Shown here: piece after piece, positions 32,525 to 44,129 of the stretch
Layout: every line of letters begins with the position of its first letter
Numbering within the stretch: position 1 is the first letter of the stretch
Assembly (NCBI RefSeq): GCF_040412425.1
Contig: NC_089766.1
Location: 48,654,797-48,718,796 of the forward strand
Reading direction: 5' to 3'
Length of the DNA: 64,000 nucleotides
From: Macrobrachium rosenbergii
Taxonomy: Eukaryota > Arthropoda > Malacostraca > Decapoda > Palaemonidae
Translations under genes and position numbers: made by a program
The notes under the pieces: model-generated
The model's input: the letters and a program-made list of their open reading frames with translations, nothing else
Told to the model about the DNA's origin: nothing
Databases searched by the model: none

Positions 32525-32833
32525 TGTCCGTCCGCACTTTTTCTGTCCGCCCTCAGATCTTAAAAACTATTGAGGCTAGAGGGCTGCAAATTGGTATGCT
32601 GATCATCCACCTTCCAATCATCAAACATGCCAAATTGCAGCCCTCTAGCCTCAGTAGTTTTAATTTTATTTAGGATTAACTTAACCGTGGTCGTGCGTCT
32701 GGAAACGCTAAACACAGGCCACCACCGGGCCGTGGCTGAAAGTTTCATGGGGCTTGGCTGAGAGTTTCATGGTCCGTGGCTGAGAGTTTTGTACAGCATT
32801 AGACGCTGAACAGAAAACTCGATTGCCCCGAAG
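32525..32833 (+). repeat. Multi-hairpin repeat C
   Basis: The long stem TGAGGCTAGAGGGCTGCAAA / TTGCAGCCCTCTAGCCTCA is intact; the right-hand hairpins are cut off. Confidence 0.85.
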
Positions 32834-33189
32834 TATTCTTCCATGTATCAGTGTCAATCATTTTCAGCTTAAGCACCAGTAATGATGATGACGATGATGA
32901 TGATAATGATAATGCATAGGCGAATATATAATGATCCCTTCCCTAGTTACTCTAACCCCTTTCAAGCAGTTATGATTGGCAAGATAATCACTGATTACTA
33001 GACCAGACAATTCCTTGTTTCTTTAGCGGTTTCGAAGATTAGAAGACCATGATTGGGTAAACAATCACCCTTTGACTAATTTCCACACGCATGGCCAATC
33101 TGATTACACAAAATGATTTTATCTCAATATTTATCAATCCTTTCTGAACATACAGGAAGTACACGAAGGCACGACTTTGTTAAGACAGA

Positions 33190-33393
33190 ATTATCAGTCA
33201 AAGGTCTGAAAGGTGTAGCAGGAGGAAAACCTCGCAGTTGCATTATGATTGTTAGGAGAGGTTGGAAAATAAGATGGAAGAAAGAGAATATGAAAGGAAG
33301 TACAGTAAAAGGAATGAAAGAGGTTGCAGCCAGGGCCCTAAGTAATGCCTACAGTGCACCGCGTGAGGTGCACTGACGGGACTAACACCCCTA
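33190..33393 (-). repeat. SINE-like retroposon A, partial
   Basis: It lacks the tail side (starts at TCAGTCAAAGGTCTGAAAGG) but keeps the GTGCACCGCGTGAGGTGCAC hairpin. A short (GA)n run follows at 33397-33430. Confidence 0.85.
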
Positions 33394-33937
33394 CAAAGAG
33401 AGAGAGAGAAGAGAGAGAGAGAGAAAAAGACTTTATCTGCGGCTATCTCCTACCCCCCAGTAAATTCCTCGGACAGAGTCCGGGAACCGTCAGATCATAC
33501 CAGCACTCAGGCTCGACTCTATCAGCGGGGCGCCCCCTCATCTTCTTTTATTCGTGGAGGAGGTCCCTCCAGCCCTTGGCTCTTGACGCCAACAGCCGCA
33601 CTGCAGAAAGTGTCCCGGTTATGGAAGTCCTTCCCTTGGAAAAAATATAAAGGGAATAATTCACTCCGCAACGTTACTTTCCACAGAAGTTGTTTCAGAC
33701 ATATGTTTCTTGTGTGTGTGTGTGTGTGTGTGTATTCAACTGATTACAGAAAAGGAAAGAATTTCACTTATCCAACATTTGTGTTGAAGCATATTGTTCA
33801 AAAACTAAGATATTTCATAATTATCTTCTGATGACCTTTGTCGATTAAAAGAAAGCTTTTGAGGAGGTCCACAGACCTGTATTAAGGAAGGCCAAATATC
33901 ATTTTATTATTTCTGCTAAAAATTGAAGTTAGTAACG
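33394..33937. other. No gene seen; low-copy DNA
   Basis: It contains a (GA)n run at 33397-33430 and a (GT)n run at 33713-33733. Plus frames of 101 and 82 codons (33345-33831) have no recognisable content. Confidence 0.5.
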
Positions 33938-33949
33938 GTGGCTGAATCA

Positions 33950-34268
33950 GGAATAGATTAGAATATAGAATTTAGGCCAAATGCCAAGCGCTGGGACCTA
34001 TGAGATAATTCAGCGCTGGAAGACAAATTGAGAGTAAGAGGATTTGAAAGGTGTAACAGGAGGAAAATCTCAAAACAGCTGCACAATTAATAAACTGTTA
34101 GAGAAGGTGGAAAGTCAGATGGAATATAAAGAGAATATGAACGGAGGTACACTAAAAGAAATGAAAGAGGTTGCAGCTAGGGGCCGAAAGGACGTTGCAA
34201 AGAATCTTAAGTAATGCCTACAGTGCACCACGTGAGGTGCACAGATGGCACTAACCCCCTCTACGGGA
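33950..34268 (-). mobile_element. SINE-like retroposon A, complete, 12 bp duplication
   Basis: It is flanked by GTGGCTGAATCA (33938-33949) and GTGGCTGAACCA (34269-34280), one mismatch. The tail side is TAATCTATTC-like. Confidence 0.85.
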
Positions 34269-34407
34269 GTGGCTGAACCAAGGATGAACCCCATTGCACA
34301 AAACTTCCAATGTATCAGCCACGTCATCGGCTACTCGCAAATCTCAACGTTTGCAAGTCGACCTCCCTAAACACACTGCTCCACTCACCTCAATCTTAGA
34401 AACACTT

Positions 34408-34752
34408 TTAGTTTTTCTGTAAAAGACAACTATTGAGGTGGCTATCTGTCTGTCCGTCCGCGGTTTATTGTCCGCACTTTTTCTGTCCGCCCTCAGATCT
34501 TAGAAACTACTGAGGTTAGAGGGCTGCAAAATGGTATGTTGATCATCCACCCTCCAATCATCAAACATACCAAACTGAAGCCCTCTAGCCTCAGTAGTTT
34601 TTATTTGATTTAAGGCTAAAGTTAGCCATGACCACGCGTCTGGCACCGCTATAGGTGCCACAAACACAGACCACCACCGGACCGTGGCTGAAAGTTTAAT
34701 GGGCCGCGGCTGAGAGTTTCACGGGCCGCGGCTGAGAGTTTCATACAGCACT
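34408..34752 (+). repeat. Multi-hairpin repeat C
   Basis: It has the left hairpin and long stem, and GGGCCGCGGCTGAGAGTTTC occurs twice in tandem before it breaks off. Confidence 0.85.
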
Positions 34753-35300
34753 GGTACTTTTGATATCAGAGGATATGAAAGAGCTTCTTTCCCACTTAAT
34801 TTAGGTAAGCCGTACACAATCATTCTCTAATCTAAATCATACACATTTGAAGGTAGCGTATGCTCTCCCGTTCTCTCTTCAACCTCAAAACTCTAATCCA
34901 CATTTTCTCCCAGGCCAGCCTTGTACATCGCGTCCACCTTTTTTCGCTCGTCCGCATTCAGCACCCACAATGCAATTCCAAAAAGAAGAAATGGCGAAGC
35001 AATCCCTTTGTGCACTGCAAATTTTGATCCCGGAAGCACGCCGCTTCTCTTTCAACCCAGGGGGAAAAAAAGTAATGAAATATCAATATCAGTAACAGAA
35101 CGCAATGAAAATTCTACCAACAAAATCGAAATACAGAAACGTAATACAGATTATTCAGCGAATGGGAAAAAAAATATAAGAGGCAAAAAGAGACGTAAGT
35201 CACTGAGAGTCGAGAGAAATGAGGAAAATACTATTCGTAGATCCTGCCTTAATGACCAAGTACCGGGGTAAGCATTCACATAATTAGTTTCATTAGAGGC
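34753..35300. other. No supported gene; low-copy DNA
   Basis: A 116-codon plus frame at 34921-35271 is rich in Lys, Arg, Asn and Glu. Its content is typical of purine-rich DNA, not of a known protein. Confidence 0.45.

Positions 35301-35368
<68 letters not shown>
35301..35368 (+). repeat. (GA)n microsatellite
   Basis: A nearly pure GA run. Confidence 0.97.
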
Positions 35369-35370
<2 letters not shown>

Positions 35371-35489
35371 CATGTTTTTTGTGTGTACCCAAGCCAGGTG
35401 GTAAGCGTGGGTAGCAAACGGAATATATTCCTCAAGATCTTGCAAGCAATAATCTACGTGAGAACATTGTTTGTAAAAAAAAAAAAAAA

Positions 35490-35896
35490 AAGTAAAATAT
35501 GTGCCGAAGTTTCTTCTGCGCATTCGATTTTTCTGCACAGCCACTACGGCGTATGATCAAGGCCACCGAAAATAGATCTATCTTTCGGTGGTCTCCGTTT
35601 AATGCTGTATGAGCCCCGGCCCATGAAACTTGAACCACGGTCCGCTGGTGGCGTATCCTACATCGTTGCCAGACGCATGATTACGGCTAAATTTAACCTT
35701 AAATAAAATAAAAGCTACTAACGCTAGAAGGCTGCAATTTGGTACGTTTGATGACTGGAGGGTGGATGATCAAAATACCAATTTGCAGCCCTCTAGCCTC
35801 AGAACTTTTTAAGATCTGAGGGCGGACAGAAAAAGTGCGGACGGACAGACAAATAGCCATCTCCATAATAGTTTTCCCTTACAGAAAACTAAAAAT
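35490..35896 (-). repeat. Multi-hairpin repeat C, full copy
   Basis: All four hairpin blocks are present in reverse order. The left end joins an A-run at 35476-35491. Confidence 0.85.
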
Positions 35897-35919
35897 ACTC
35901 ATAGCATCGCGAGTCTTGG

Positions 35920-36074
35920 AATGGAGAAACAAATCCACAGTTATGCATGGGTGCGTATATCTAAATATAAATCTCTATTTAAAAGGGGACCCGAACAGAT
36001 TCCCGAAAGCTCTCTGCAGAGATTTATTTTCAAATATATGTACCCATAAATAATTGTGGATTCGTTTCTCCATT
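35920..36074. mobile_element. Foldback MITE, 155 bp
   Basis: The left end AATGGAGAAACAAATCCACA pairs with the right end TGTGGATTCGTTTCTCCATT, and pairing continues inward through ATGGGT/ACCCAT to AAATCTCT/AGAGATTT, giving arms of about 55 bp around a 40-base loop. It is non-coding. Neither the target duplication nor a second copy is visible. Confidence 0.75.
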
Positions 36075-36246
36075 GTTTGTAATGATAATACTAATCATAC
36101 TCTATATAAAAAAATAGTCGTATGGGCAGTATGAATAGCTCAGTAATTTTTTTTGTTTATTTACACATTAATTTCTAAATATTATGAGTTAGGTCAATAT
36201 CAAGTCGATTAACTAAAATATAAAGTTGACAAATCTCGTCTATATA

Positions 36247-36247
<1 letters not shown>

Positions 36248-36292
<45 letters not shown>
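36248..36292. repeat. (AT)n microsatellite
   Basis: An AT run, followed by a 26-base A-run at about 36405-36430. Confidence 0.97.
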
Positions 36293-36295
<3 letters not shown>

Positions 36296-36299
36296 TATA

Positions 36300-36825
36300 T
36301 GTCAGTGAATTGCTCCCGGTAACCCACCCACAAACCACCCAGGTGAAAGCGGATATCGGCGTCTGCTGGAACCCAGGAAAATTATACTAAAAAAAGATAG
36401 TCTTCTGAAAAAAAAAAAAAAAAAAAAAAACTCCATTCTCAGACTTTCAATCGTTCATCCCATGGTCAGTGGAGAAAGTCCCTAAATTCGGGACTTACCC
36501 TCTCGACCCTCTCTTATATTACCATATTATTTTACGGTATAGGTACCCCTGAATACTGATTAAAAAAAATAGTCACATAACATTTGAAATTGAAGTATAC
36601 GGATATTTCAACGGATGAAAATTGTATGGCATCAGAACCTTCCAGTTTTTGTTAATTATTCCTTCACTAAAAGAATTATCAGTATCACGTGTCGTTATTA
36701 TGAAAGAATATCTTTGGGGTTTGGGGTTGACAGAGAGGCCAATGACCTTCCATGACCCAGGGAATTAGACAGAGACAAAGGGTGAAGCTATCACACACAC
36801 AATATATATTTAAATTTATATGTAC

Positions 36826-36837
<12 letters not shown>
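36300..36837. other. No gene seen
   Basis: Low-copy AT-rich DNA between microsatellites. Confidence 0.5.
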
Positions 36838-36911
<74 letters not shown>

Positions 36912-36921
36912 GTATATATTT

Positions 36922-36987
<66 letters not shown>

Positions 36988-37009
36988 ATATATATAATAG
37001 ATAGATAGA
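36838..37009. repeat. Compound (AC)n, (AT)n, (TAGA)n microsatellite
   Basis: AC repeats are followed by long interrupted AT repeats and end in a few TAGA units. Confidence 0.95.
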
Positions 37010-37010
37010 T

Positions 37011-37275
37011 CATGGAGGCATCAGACACACGGTCCATGAATTAACTTCACAGACTGCATTTAATACCTACTTCCATCATGAAGGCATCAGACACCCAGTT
37101 TGATTTATTACCTCTCTCTCTCTCTGTCTCTCTCTCTCCTCCTTCCCTCCTGAAGGCGCTATTTTCACCCTCCATCTTTCAAATTTGTTGGTCTCTCTCT
37201 CTCTCTCTCTCTCTCTCGATTCAAACACTCTCCCTTACTTCTTCAGCATTCATTTCTCATAATCAAGGGTTAGAG

Positions 37276-37313
<38 letters not shown>

Positions 37314-37345
37314 CATACATACATACATACATATATATATATATA
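37011..37345 (+). repeat. (CT)n-rich block with duplicated spacer
   Basis: CATGGAGGCATCAGACAC and CATGAAGGCATCAGACAC occur at 37011 and 37078. Four (CT)n runs follow (37109, 37192, 37279 and nearby), then CATA repeats. Confidence 0.85.
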
Positions 37346-37395
37346 TATGTGTGTGTGTTTATAGACAGATAGATAGATAAATACGTATGTATGTA

Positions 37396-37400
<5 letters not shown>

Positions 37401-37473
<73 letters not shown>
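37401..37473. repeat. (AT)n and (AC)n microsatellite
   Basis: A long AT run is followed by a short AC run. Confidence 0.97.
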
Positions 37474-37475
<2 letters not shown>

Positions 37476-37544
37476 AACACACATTTATCGCCCAGAATAC
37501 AGCAACTACTTCAGAAGGTTACACAACTACTTGAGAAGGCCAGG

Positions 37545-37711
37545 AGACCGCCGGGCCGTGGTTAAAGTTTCAAAGGCCGCGGACCATGCAGCATTAAACC
37601 GAGACCACCGGAAGATAGATCTATTTCCGGTTAGCTTGATTATACGCCGTAGCGGCTGTACAGGAAACTCTACTGCGCCGGAGAAACTTCGGCGCATTTT
37701 TTCTTGTTGAT
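37545..37711 (+). repeat. Multi-hairpin repeat C, right half
   Basis: Only the GGCCGTGGTTAAAGTTTCA region, the AGATAGATCT...CGGTT hairpin and the TTCGGCGCATTTT end remain. Confidence 0.8.
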
Positions 37712-38099
37712 TTTTTTGATCCTTCTTCAATTTTCGGTCGTAATATTACACTCTGAAATATCAAAAAATACTTCACTCAGACATTTCGCTTACGTGTTTT
37801 CAACTTCTCTCCACTCAATTTATATCCTTCATTCTTTTTCAGAGTTTTTTTTATTTTATTTTATTTCCAACCACCCTTTTCTTTCATTCTACGAATTTCT
37901 CTTCATTTGTTGAACTTGTTCTTTTTTTTACTCTCGCATTTGTCCTTCCAAGGAAATCCTTTCGCTTTATCCAGATATCTCAGGTTTTTCTTACCTTTTC
38001 GCATCGTTAGATTTCCCCAATTTTTTTTTTTTTCACAGCCAGTATGTTAACCTAAACTGTATTTATTGATAAAGTATAAAGTGTCCATGTGTTTATCAA

Positions 38100-38100
<1 letters not shown>
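37712..38100. other. T/pyrimidine-rich spacer, no gene seen
   Basis: The plus strand is T- and C-rich with few purine runs, ending in a T-run at 38020-38033. Confidence 0.5.
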
Positions 38101-38176
<76 letters not shown>

Positions 38177-38275
38177 CATATCCATATATGAATATATAAT
38201 ATATATATATGCATATATATAAAACATACACACATATATATACATATATATACTCACACATATGTAAATCATGTA
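38101..38275. repeat. (AT)n and TATG/CACA repeats
   Basis: A pure AT run at 38101-38165 is followed by degenerate ATAC/ATAT repeats. Confidence 0.95.
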
Positions 38276-38549
38276 TGTATGTATGCAAGCTAGCTACCTA
38301 ACAAGGAGAAATTAACTTCCACTTGAGCAGTGAATTGAAACTACATATGTCAGAAATTATCTGGAGCAAAGAAGTAAATTGGCAATTTGGACGTTGATCA
38401 AAATGTCGTACTAAAGTTTTGGCAAAATTGACTTGCTGAATTGTGTCCCCAAGTCTTCCACTTGTAATCGTGCCGTGTTTATTCTGCAGTCGTGTTCTCT
38501 GAATTAAGTAACAAGGGGGTCTTCTAATGCCTTGTGGGAGAGAAAAATG

Positions 38550-38905
38550 AAAAAATGCGCCTTCTGTACAGCGTATAATACTGTATGAAACTCTCAGTTA
38601 CGACCGGTCAGCTCTCAGCTGCTCCTCAGATGCGGTCGAGCAAAGGTGCGTCGGCGACGCCTCTGAAAATAGCTGCCAGACGCACGATCCGTGGCTAACA
38701 TTAACCTTAAATAAAATAAAAGCTACTGAGGCTAGAGGGCTGTCATTTGGTATGTTTGATGATTGGAAGGCGGATGATCAACATACCAATTTGCAGCCCT
38801 CTAGCCTCAGTAGTTCTTAAGATCTGAGGGCGGACAGAAAAAAAGTGCGGACGGACAGACAAATATCCATCTCCATAACAGTTTTCTTTCACAGAAAACG
38901 AAAAC
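38550..38905 (-). repeat. Multi-hairpin repeat C
   Basis: The long stem is intact (GAGGCTAGAGGGCTGTCATT / AATTTGCAGCCCTCTAGCCT). The GCGCC end is shortened, and the last hairpin is GTTTTCTTTCACAGAAAAC. Confidence 0.85.
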
Positions 38906-40546
38906 GACAGACAATAAACCAGTGAACAGAACGAGGAGTTGCGGAGAGTCCGGGAGCTTCCAGATCATCAAGGAAGCGTTCCAGCCTCAGCTTACGTAAA
39001 GCAATCACGAACGATTACCAAACAGAACTGACTGTAAATTCTGAGAAGCGACTCAAAAGGAAACAAGCCGAGGCTCATTATCTTCGTGTCCGAATTGCTC
39101 TCTCGATCGAGAGTATGTCACTCCACTGGTTTTGAAATGCTCTTTTGTAAGGTTGAAAGGGAGCCATTGTGATCAAGTCGCCATTCTGTTATAGACTTTT
39201 TTTTTCATTTTTATCCAACTTTTCAGCCTCGTTAGTGATGTTGGCCATCACTATTTTCATTTTGTTGGTGTTATTGTTAGATTTAGTTTCTACCTCCCCT
39301 TTTCTTCTTTATTCCATTTTTGATGAAACTGGGTAGAAAGTTGCCTTTCGGGTTGGTGATTTTTTCATCGGATATTTTGCAAGGCCTGCTGTTCATAGTC
39401 ACAGGTCGATTTGGAAGTCAAAATGTTAAAATATTTTTCTTATACATCTACGGTGGTTAAAGGACTTCTGAGCTTCAGAACTCAACAGTAATTGTCGACG
39501 CATTGATTAAATTTTTTTTAAGTCTTATCTAATTTTGAAAACCACAGGCAATTTTGAAGATCAACCAAACATTTTGATCTAAATTTCATCAAAACTGATG
39601 GACAACGCTGCACAAAATATTTTTCACCCTGACCTGATGTTCAAGGTCAAAGGTATATTTGGAGGTCGATGGTTCATTTTTCGCCAGTTTTGGTGAAACT
39701 TGGTAGGCATGTATAATGAAGGAAGATTATTTTTCCAAAATAATTCGTCCTTGACTTTTTTCAACGCCACAGGCTAGAATAATGAATGAAACAATACAAG
39801 TCTTCAACTGCAATAATTCTACAAGCAACTAAAATATGCCAGGTCAGTGTTGCATGATTGGGTTCTATTCCACAGAAGAGACATATACAATGAAATCTAA
39901 TTATTACCCTTGTTTCTGTCAGCTAGTCATAACACGTATCAAAATTACACGATACGCCCATTCCTTCAAAGTAGACGGAAAAGATTATGCCTAGACAGGC
40001 GTATTAACAGAACGCAATCAAGTCTGTCAAAATCTATGAATGCGTGAACGCAATAATTCTTTAAAAGGTAATCGGTCGCCATGCAAAAATGAAAAACTAC
40101 GAAGCGTTGGGAGATTAAAAAATACGGACGGGGCGTATTTGGTTGTCATAGGCAAATTGATTGAACACGAATAAAAGTTAGGCGAACGTGCAAAACAAAA
40201 TTCAGCCGGAAAATGTTGGGGAAAAACGTGCAGACGGCTGCGAAATAATGGCATGTAGGAAGTCCGGAACTGCTGAAAAATAGCTGAAATTAGGCGATAC
40301 AGATTGGACACGGATAAAAGTTATGCCATATCATGCAGTCGAAGGGTGTGTTAGGCTGGATGATGGAAAATAATTTTATCCTGTTCTGAAATGGGTATCC
40401 ACCTTCAAAGACTGAACGCCAGTAAGAAATCATATATTCTCCAATTTTCAAAAAGGTTTACGTTTCTGTTCAGGAATTCTCTTTGCATGCGTTTTATTTT
40501 CCCTTTTACACCTAACACCAACACCCCAAACACTCCTCTCCCCCCT

Positions 40547-40550
<4 letters not shown>
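38906..40550. other. Longest low-copy stretch, no supported gene
   Basis: About 1.6 kb without a member of families A to I. At 39330-39760 phrases such as GATGAAACT, GGTCGATTTGGAAGTC and AAGGTCAAAGG recur loosely, so an old diverged repeat is likely. Open frames (94 codons at 40027-40311 minus) are not recognisable. Confidence 0.45.

Positions 40551-40612
<62 letters not shown>
40551..40612 (+). repeat. (CT)n microsatellite
   Basis: A nearly pure CT run. Confidence 0.97.
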
Positions 40613-40616
<4 letters not shown>

Positions 40617-40695
40617 TCTTTACCCTTCTATGGCAGTATAAATCCTATTAAATTTTCACGATATCGTAAAATAGTATCAGTTGCTCACAACACAA

Positions 40696-41036
40696 ACAAG
40701 TAAAAAATGCGCCGAAGTTTCATGGAATTTTCTGTCCGGTGGTGGCCTCAGCCGCGGCCCATGAAACTCAGCCACGGTCCGATGGTGGCCTATGTTGTTG
40801 GTACCTATAGCGGTGCCAGTAGTACGATTATGGCTAACTTTAACCTTAAATAAAACAAAAACTAGTGAGGGTAGAGGGCTGCAATTTGGTCTGTTTGATG
40901 ATTGGAGGGTGGATGATTAACATACCAGTTTGCAGCCCTCTAGCCTCAGTAGTTTTTAAGACCTGAGGGCGGACAGAAAAAGCGCGGACGGACAGACAAA
41001 GCCGGCACAATAGTTTTCTTTTACAGAGAGCTAAAA
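40696..41036 (-). repeat. Multi-hairpin repeat C
   Basis: The long stem and the GACGGACAGACAAAGCCGGC region are intact; hairpin 3 is deleted. Confidence 0.85.
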
Positions 41037-41317
41037 CCGAATCCTACAAGTTTCTGCATTTTTAATACACGGTACCCTGATTCAGTAATTGACTAAAAGC
41101 CTTCAGTTCCCACCGGAGACTAAATAGGAAATGAAATGAAGACACGGAAAGCTTAGTGGAATGAAAGGAAGAGTAGGAGGTATTTTTTAAAAAATCTAAT
41201 GACAAGTGATGGCTCCAATAGATGCGATAACAAATGAAACTGACACAGAGGTCATTTTGAATTTTGCTCGCTCACTTTCCGTTGAAAAAATTAGTCATTT
41301 TTTCATTTTTTTTTGTT

Positions 41318-41885
41318 GTCTGTCCGTCCGCACTTTTTTCTGTCCGCACTTTTTCTGTCCACACTTTTTCTGTCCGCACTTTTTCTGTTTTTACTATCCG
41401 CACTTTTTCCGTCCGCACTTTTTCTGTCCGCACTTTTTCCGTCCGCACTTTTTATTTTTACTATATGCACTTTTTCTGTCCGCACTTTTTCTGTCCGCGC
41501 TTTTCCTGTCCGCACTTTTTTCTGCCCGCACTTTTTTCTGTCCGCACTTTTTCTGTCCGCCCTCAGATCTTAAGAACTGCTAAGGCTAGAGCGCTGCAAA
41601 TTGGTATGTTGATCATCCACCCTCCAATCATCCAACATACCAAATTGAAGCCCTCTAGACTCAGTAGTTTCTATTTTATTTAAGGTTAAAGTTAGCCATG
41701 ATCGTGTGTCTGGTAACGCAGTACGACAAGCAACCACTGGGCAGTGGCTCAAAGTTTCGTGGGCCGCGGCTTACACATCATTATACCGAGACCACCGGAA
41801 GATATATCTATCCTATGGCCTTGATCATACACTGTACAGAAAACTCGATTGCGCCGGAGAAAATTGGACGCATATTTTACTTGTT
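41318..41885 (+). repeat. Multi-hairpin repeat C with internal 15 bp expansion
   Basis: The usual CCGTCCGCACTTTTTCTGTC part is expanded to about 15 units of TGTCCGCACTTTTTC (41330-41560), broken twice by TTTTTACTAT. The rest of the element follows to CATATTTTACTTGTT. Long open frames here (125-139 codons with SVRTF repeats) come from the expansion. Confidence 0.9.
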
Positions 41886-41999
41886 TATTAATTATGATGT
41901 TCCACCCAAATTTTTTTAAGCTCGACCTCTGGATTTCATAGATGACCTTCGCACATGTCCATTCACCTTCATGGGATTTTCAAGTGCAGATTCGTTTTG

Positions 42000-42226
42000 G
42001 GTAATAATAATACTGTTCTCCTTGCATTTTAATGCATTTTTATCTACATATTTTTTTTTCAATAAATGGGATCTCTTCTTTTTGTATTTCCCTTTACTTC
42101 CTCTTGCTTCTCTTAATATTCTTCGGAAGCTTCTGGAATTTCAACTCAGTGGCCCCTTTGGTGGGCTTGTTCCATATGAATAGGGTTCTTCTTCTTATGA
42201 ATAATAATAATAATAATAATAATAAT
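42000..42226 (+). repeat. LINE-tail repeat, family B, with (AAT)n tail
   Basis: It runs from ATACTGTTCTCCTTGCAT to an AAT array at 42202-42226, and lacks the AATGAACACC segment. Confidence 0.85.
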
Positions 42227-42334
42227 CATGTCATATACCAGCATTTATTTTTATTTTTCGGTCGTAATTTCTGACGAACCAACAGAAGACGGAGCAACAT
42301 AAAGAGAAACGAAGATGAATTGTTAGAATAGAAC

Positions 42335-42645
42335 AGAACATGGAATTTAGGCCAAAGGCCAAGCACTGCGACCTGTGAGGTCACTCAGCGCTGAAACTGA
42401 AACTGACAGTAAAAGGTCTGAAAGGTGTAACAGGAGGAAAATCTCGCAGTGGCACTGTGAATCAATTGTTAGCAGAGGGTGGAAAGTAAGATGGAAGAAA
42501 GAGAATTTGAACGGAGGTACAGTAAAAGGAACGAAAGAGGTTGCAGCTAGGGGCTGAAGGGACGCTGCAAAGACCCTTAAGTAATGCCTACAGTGCACCG
42601 CGTGAGGTGCACTGATGGCACTAAAACCCCTTACGGGGTTGAGGA
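42335..42645 (-). mobile_element. SINE-like retroposon A, complete
   Basis: The tail is GTTCTGTTCTATTC on the minus strand, a pentamer variant. All hairpins are present. The flanks do not show a convincing duplication. Confidence 0.85.
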
Positions 42646-42723
42646 CAAATAAGGCCAGAGGTAAGAAATCACATTCATATTTTAGCACTGGCATTTCCTG
42701 TACACGAGGAACATAAGAACAGA

Positions 42724-42726
<3 letters not shown>

Positions 42727-42797
<71 letters not shown>
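42727..42797 (+). repeat. (CT)n microsatellite
   Basis: A nearly pure CT run. Confidence 0.97.
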
Positions 42798-42799
<2 letters not shown>

Positions 42800-43467
42800 T
42801 TTAACAGTTTGCTAAGAAAACCGAAGTTAAATGACTCAGTGTTAAAAAAAAATGAGATGGTTTTGTTTTTTGACTGTTATATGAAAGTACTCAGACTTCG
42901 ACACAGAAAATATTTGAATCTGAGCTGATTTGAAAATTTCTGTGCACCGTCATTGATTTCCTACGAGTATTTTCTTCATTTTTTACTCTGATTATTCATC
43001 GATTACTACCACAGAGATCATTTCTTCACTATATGTTTACTCATAGCCGTCTTCCAAAAATACTTTGCGAAGAGGAACCACCCTGAACAACACATGCCCC
43101 TAACGAGTTAATCTAACAAGCATGACAATAGTGATATGAAATACTGGATTAAAATTTCTATACGAAAAAAGGGAAGATAAACGCGAATAAACGACAGGAA
43201 AACTTTTGCACTCAATGAAGCAAAGAACTGGCTGGCTATTCCCATGCATCATGTCATCAAAGGTGAACAACACCACTGCAGAAATAAAGAAATAAAAGGA
43301 ATGGATAAAATGGCGAGGAGGGAGCGAAGAAGTACACGCACAAACTGAATGAAAAAGGAACTGGAATGTGGAAAGAATCAAACGCACGACCAGGCAAAGG
43401 GACCGATGAATACAACAGGGCAATTAAATTCAAATGTAATCGTTGTAGCATCTGACTTGTTAAAATC
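42798..43467. other. No supported gene; low-copy DNA
   Basis: Two overlapping minus frames (107 and 113 codons) cross this stretch; the second runs into repeat C. Neither has a recognisable domain. Confidence 0.45.
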
Positions 43468-43817
43468 TTTTTAGTGTTCTGTAAAAGCGAGCTACTGAGA
43501 TGGCTATTTGTCTGTCCTTCCGCACTTTTTCTCTCCGCCCTCAGATCTTCAAAACGACTGAGGCTAGAGGGCTGCAAATTGGTATGTTGATCATCCACCC
43601 CCAGTCATCAAACATGCCAAATATCAGCCCTCTAGCCTCAGTAGTTTTTATTTTATCTAAAGGTTAAAGTTAGCCATGGATCATGCGTCTGGCATCGCTA
43701 TAGGTGCCAACAACACAGGCCACCGCCGGGCCGTGGCTGAGAGTTTCATAAAGCATTATACACTGTACAGAAAACTCGACTGCGTCGAAGAAACCTCGGT
43801 GCATTTCTTACTTGTTG
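43468..43817 (+). repeat. Multi-hairpin repeat C
   Basis: The long stem is slightly degraded on the right arm (ATATCAGCCCTCTAGCCTC). It ends GCATTTCTTACTTGTT. Confidence 0.85.
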
Positions 43818-44129
43818 AAGTCATAATCTATTTTGTCCGTCCAAATACCAATGCAAGGTTGGAGTTTGGAGGAGATGACGGGAAAAATGTAGAGAGGATG
43901 ATGTACCCTATTCTCCAAAATCTTAAGATTCCCCTTAAAGAGTTTGAAAGTTACTTTATTTCATGTCCTTAGAGGATTCTGAAGACCAGAGACTTTTAAC
44001 TGTCACAGTTCATGAGATCTAATTAAAACCTTAAAGTTTTGTCTTATCAAATATAATTACAAAATTACCCACCGGAGATGAAATTACCATCCCAGAGAAT
44101 ACAAACTGTACTTGCTCAGTTTTTTCAAA
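43818..44129. other. No gene seen
   Basis: Short low-copy stretch before the 32 bp satellite. Confidence 0.5.

Noticed and set aside
41206..41683. Open frames of 125 and 139 codons with repeated SVRTF/SALFL residues
   Set aside because: They come entirely from the 15 bp expansion in a repeat C copy.
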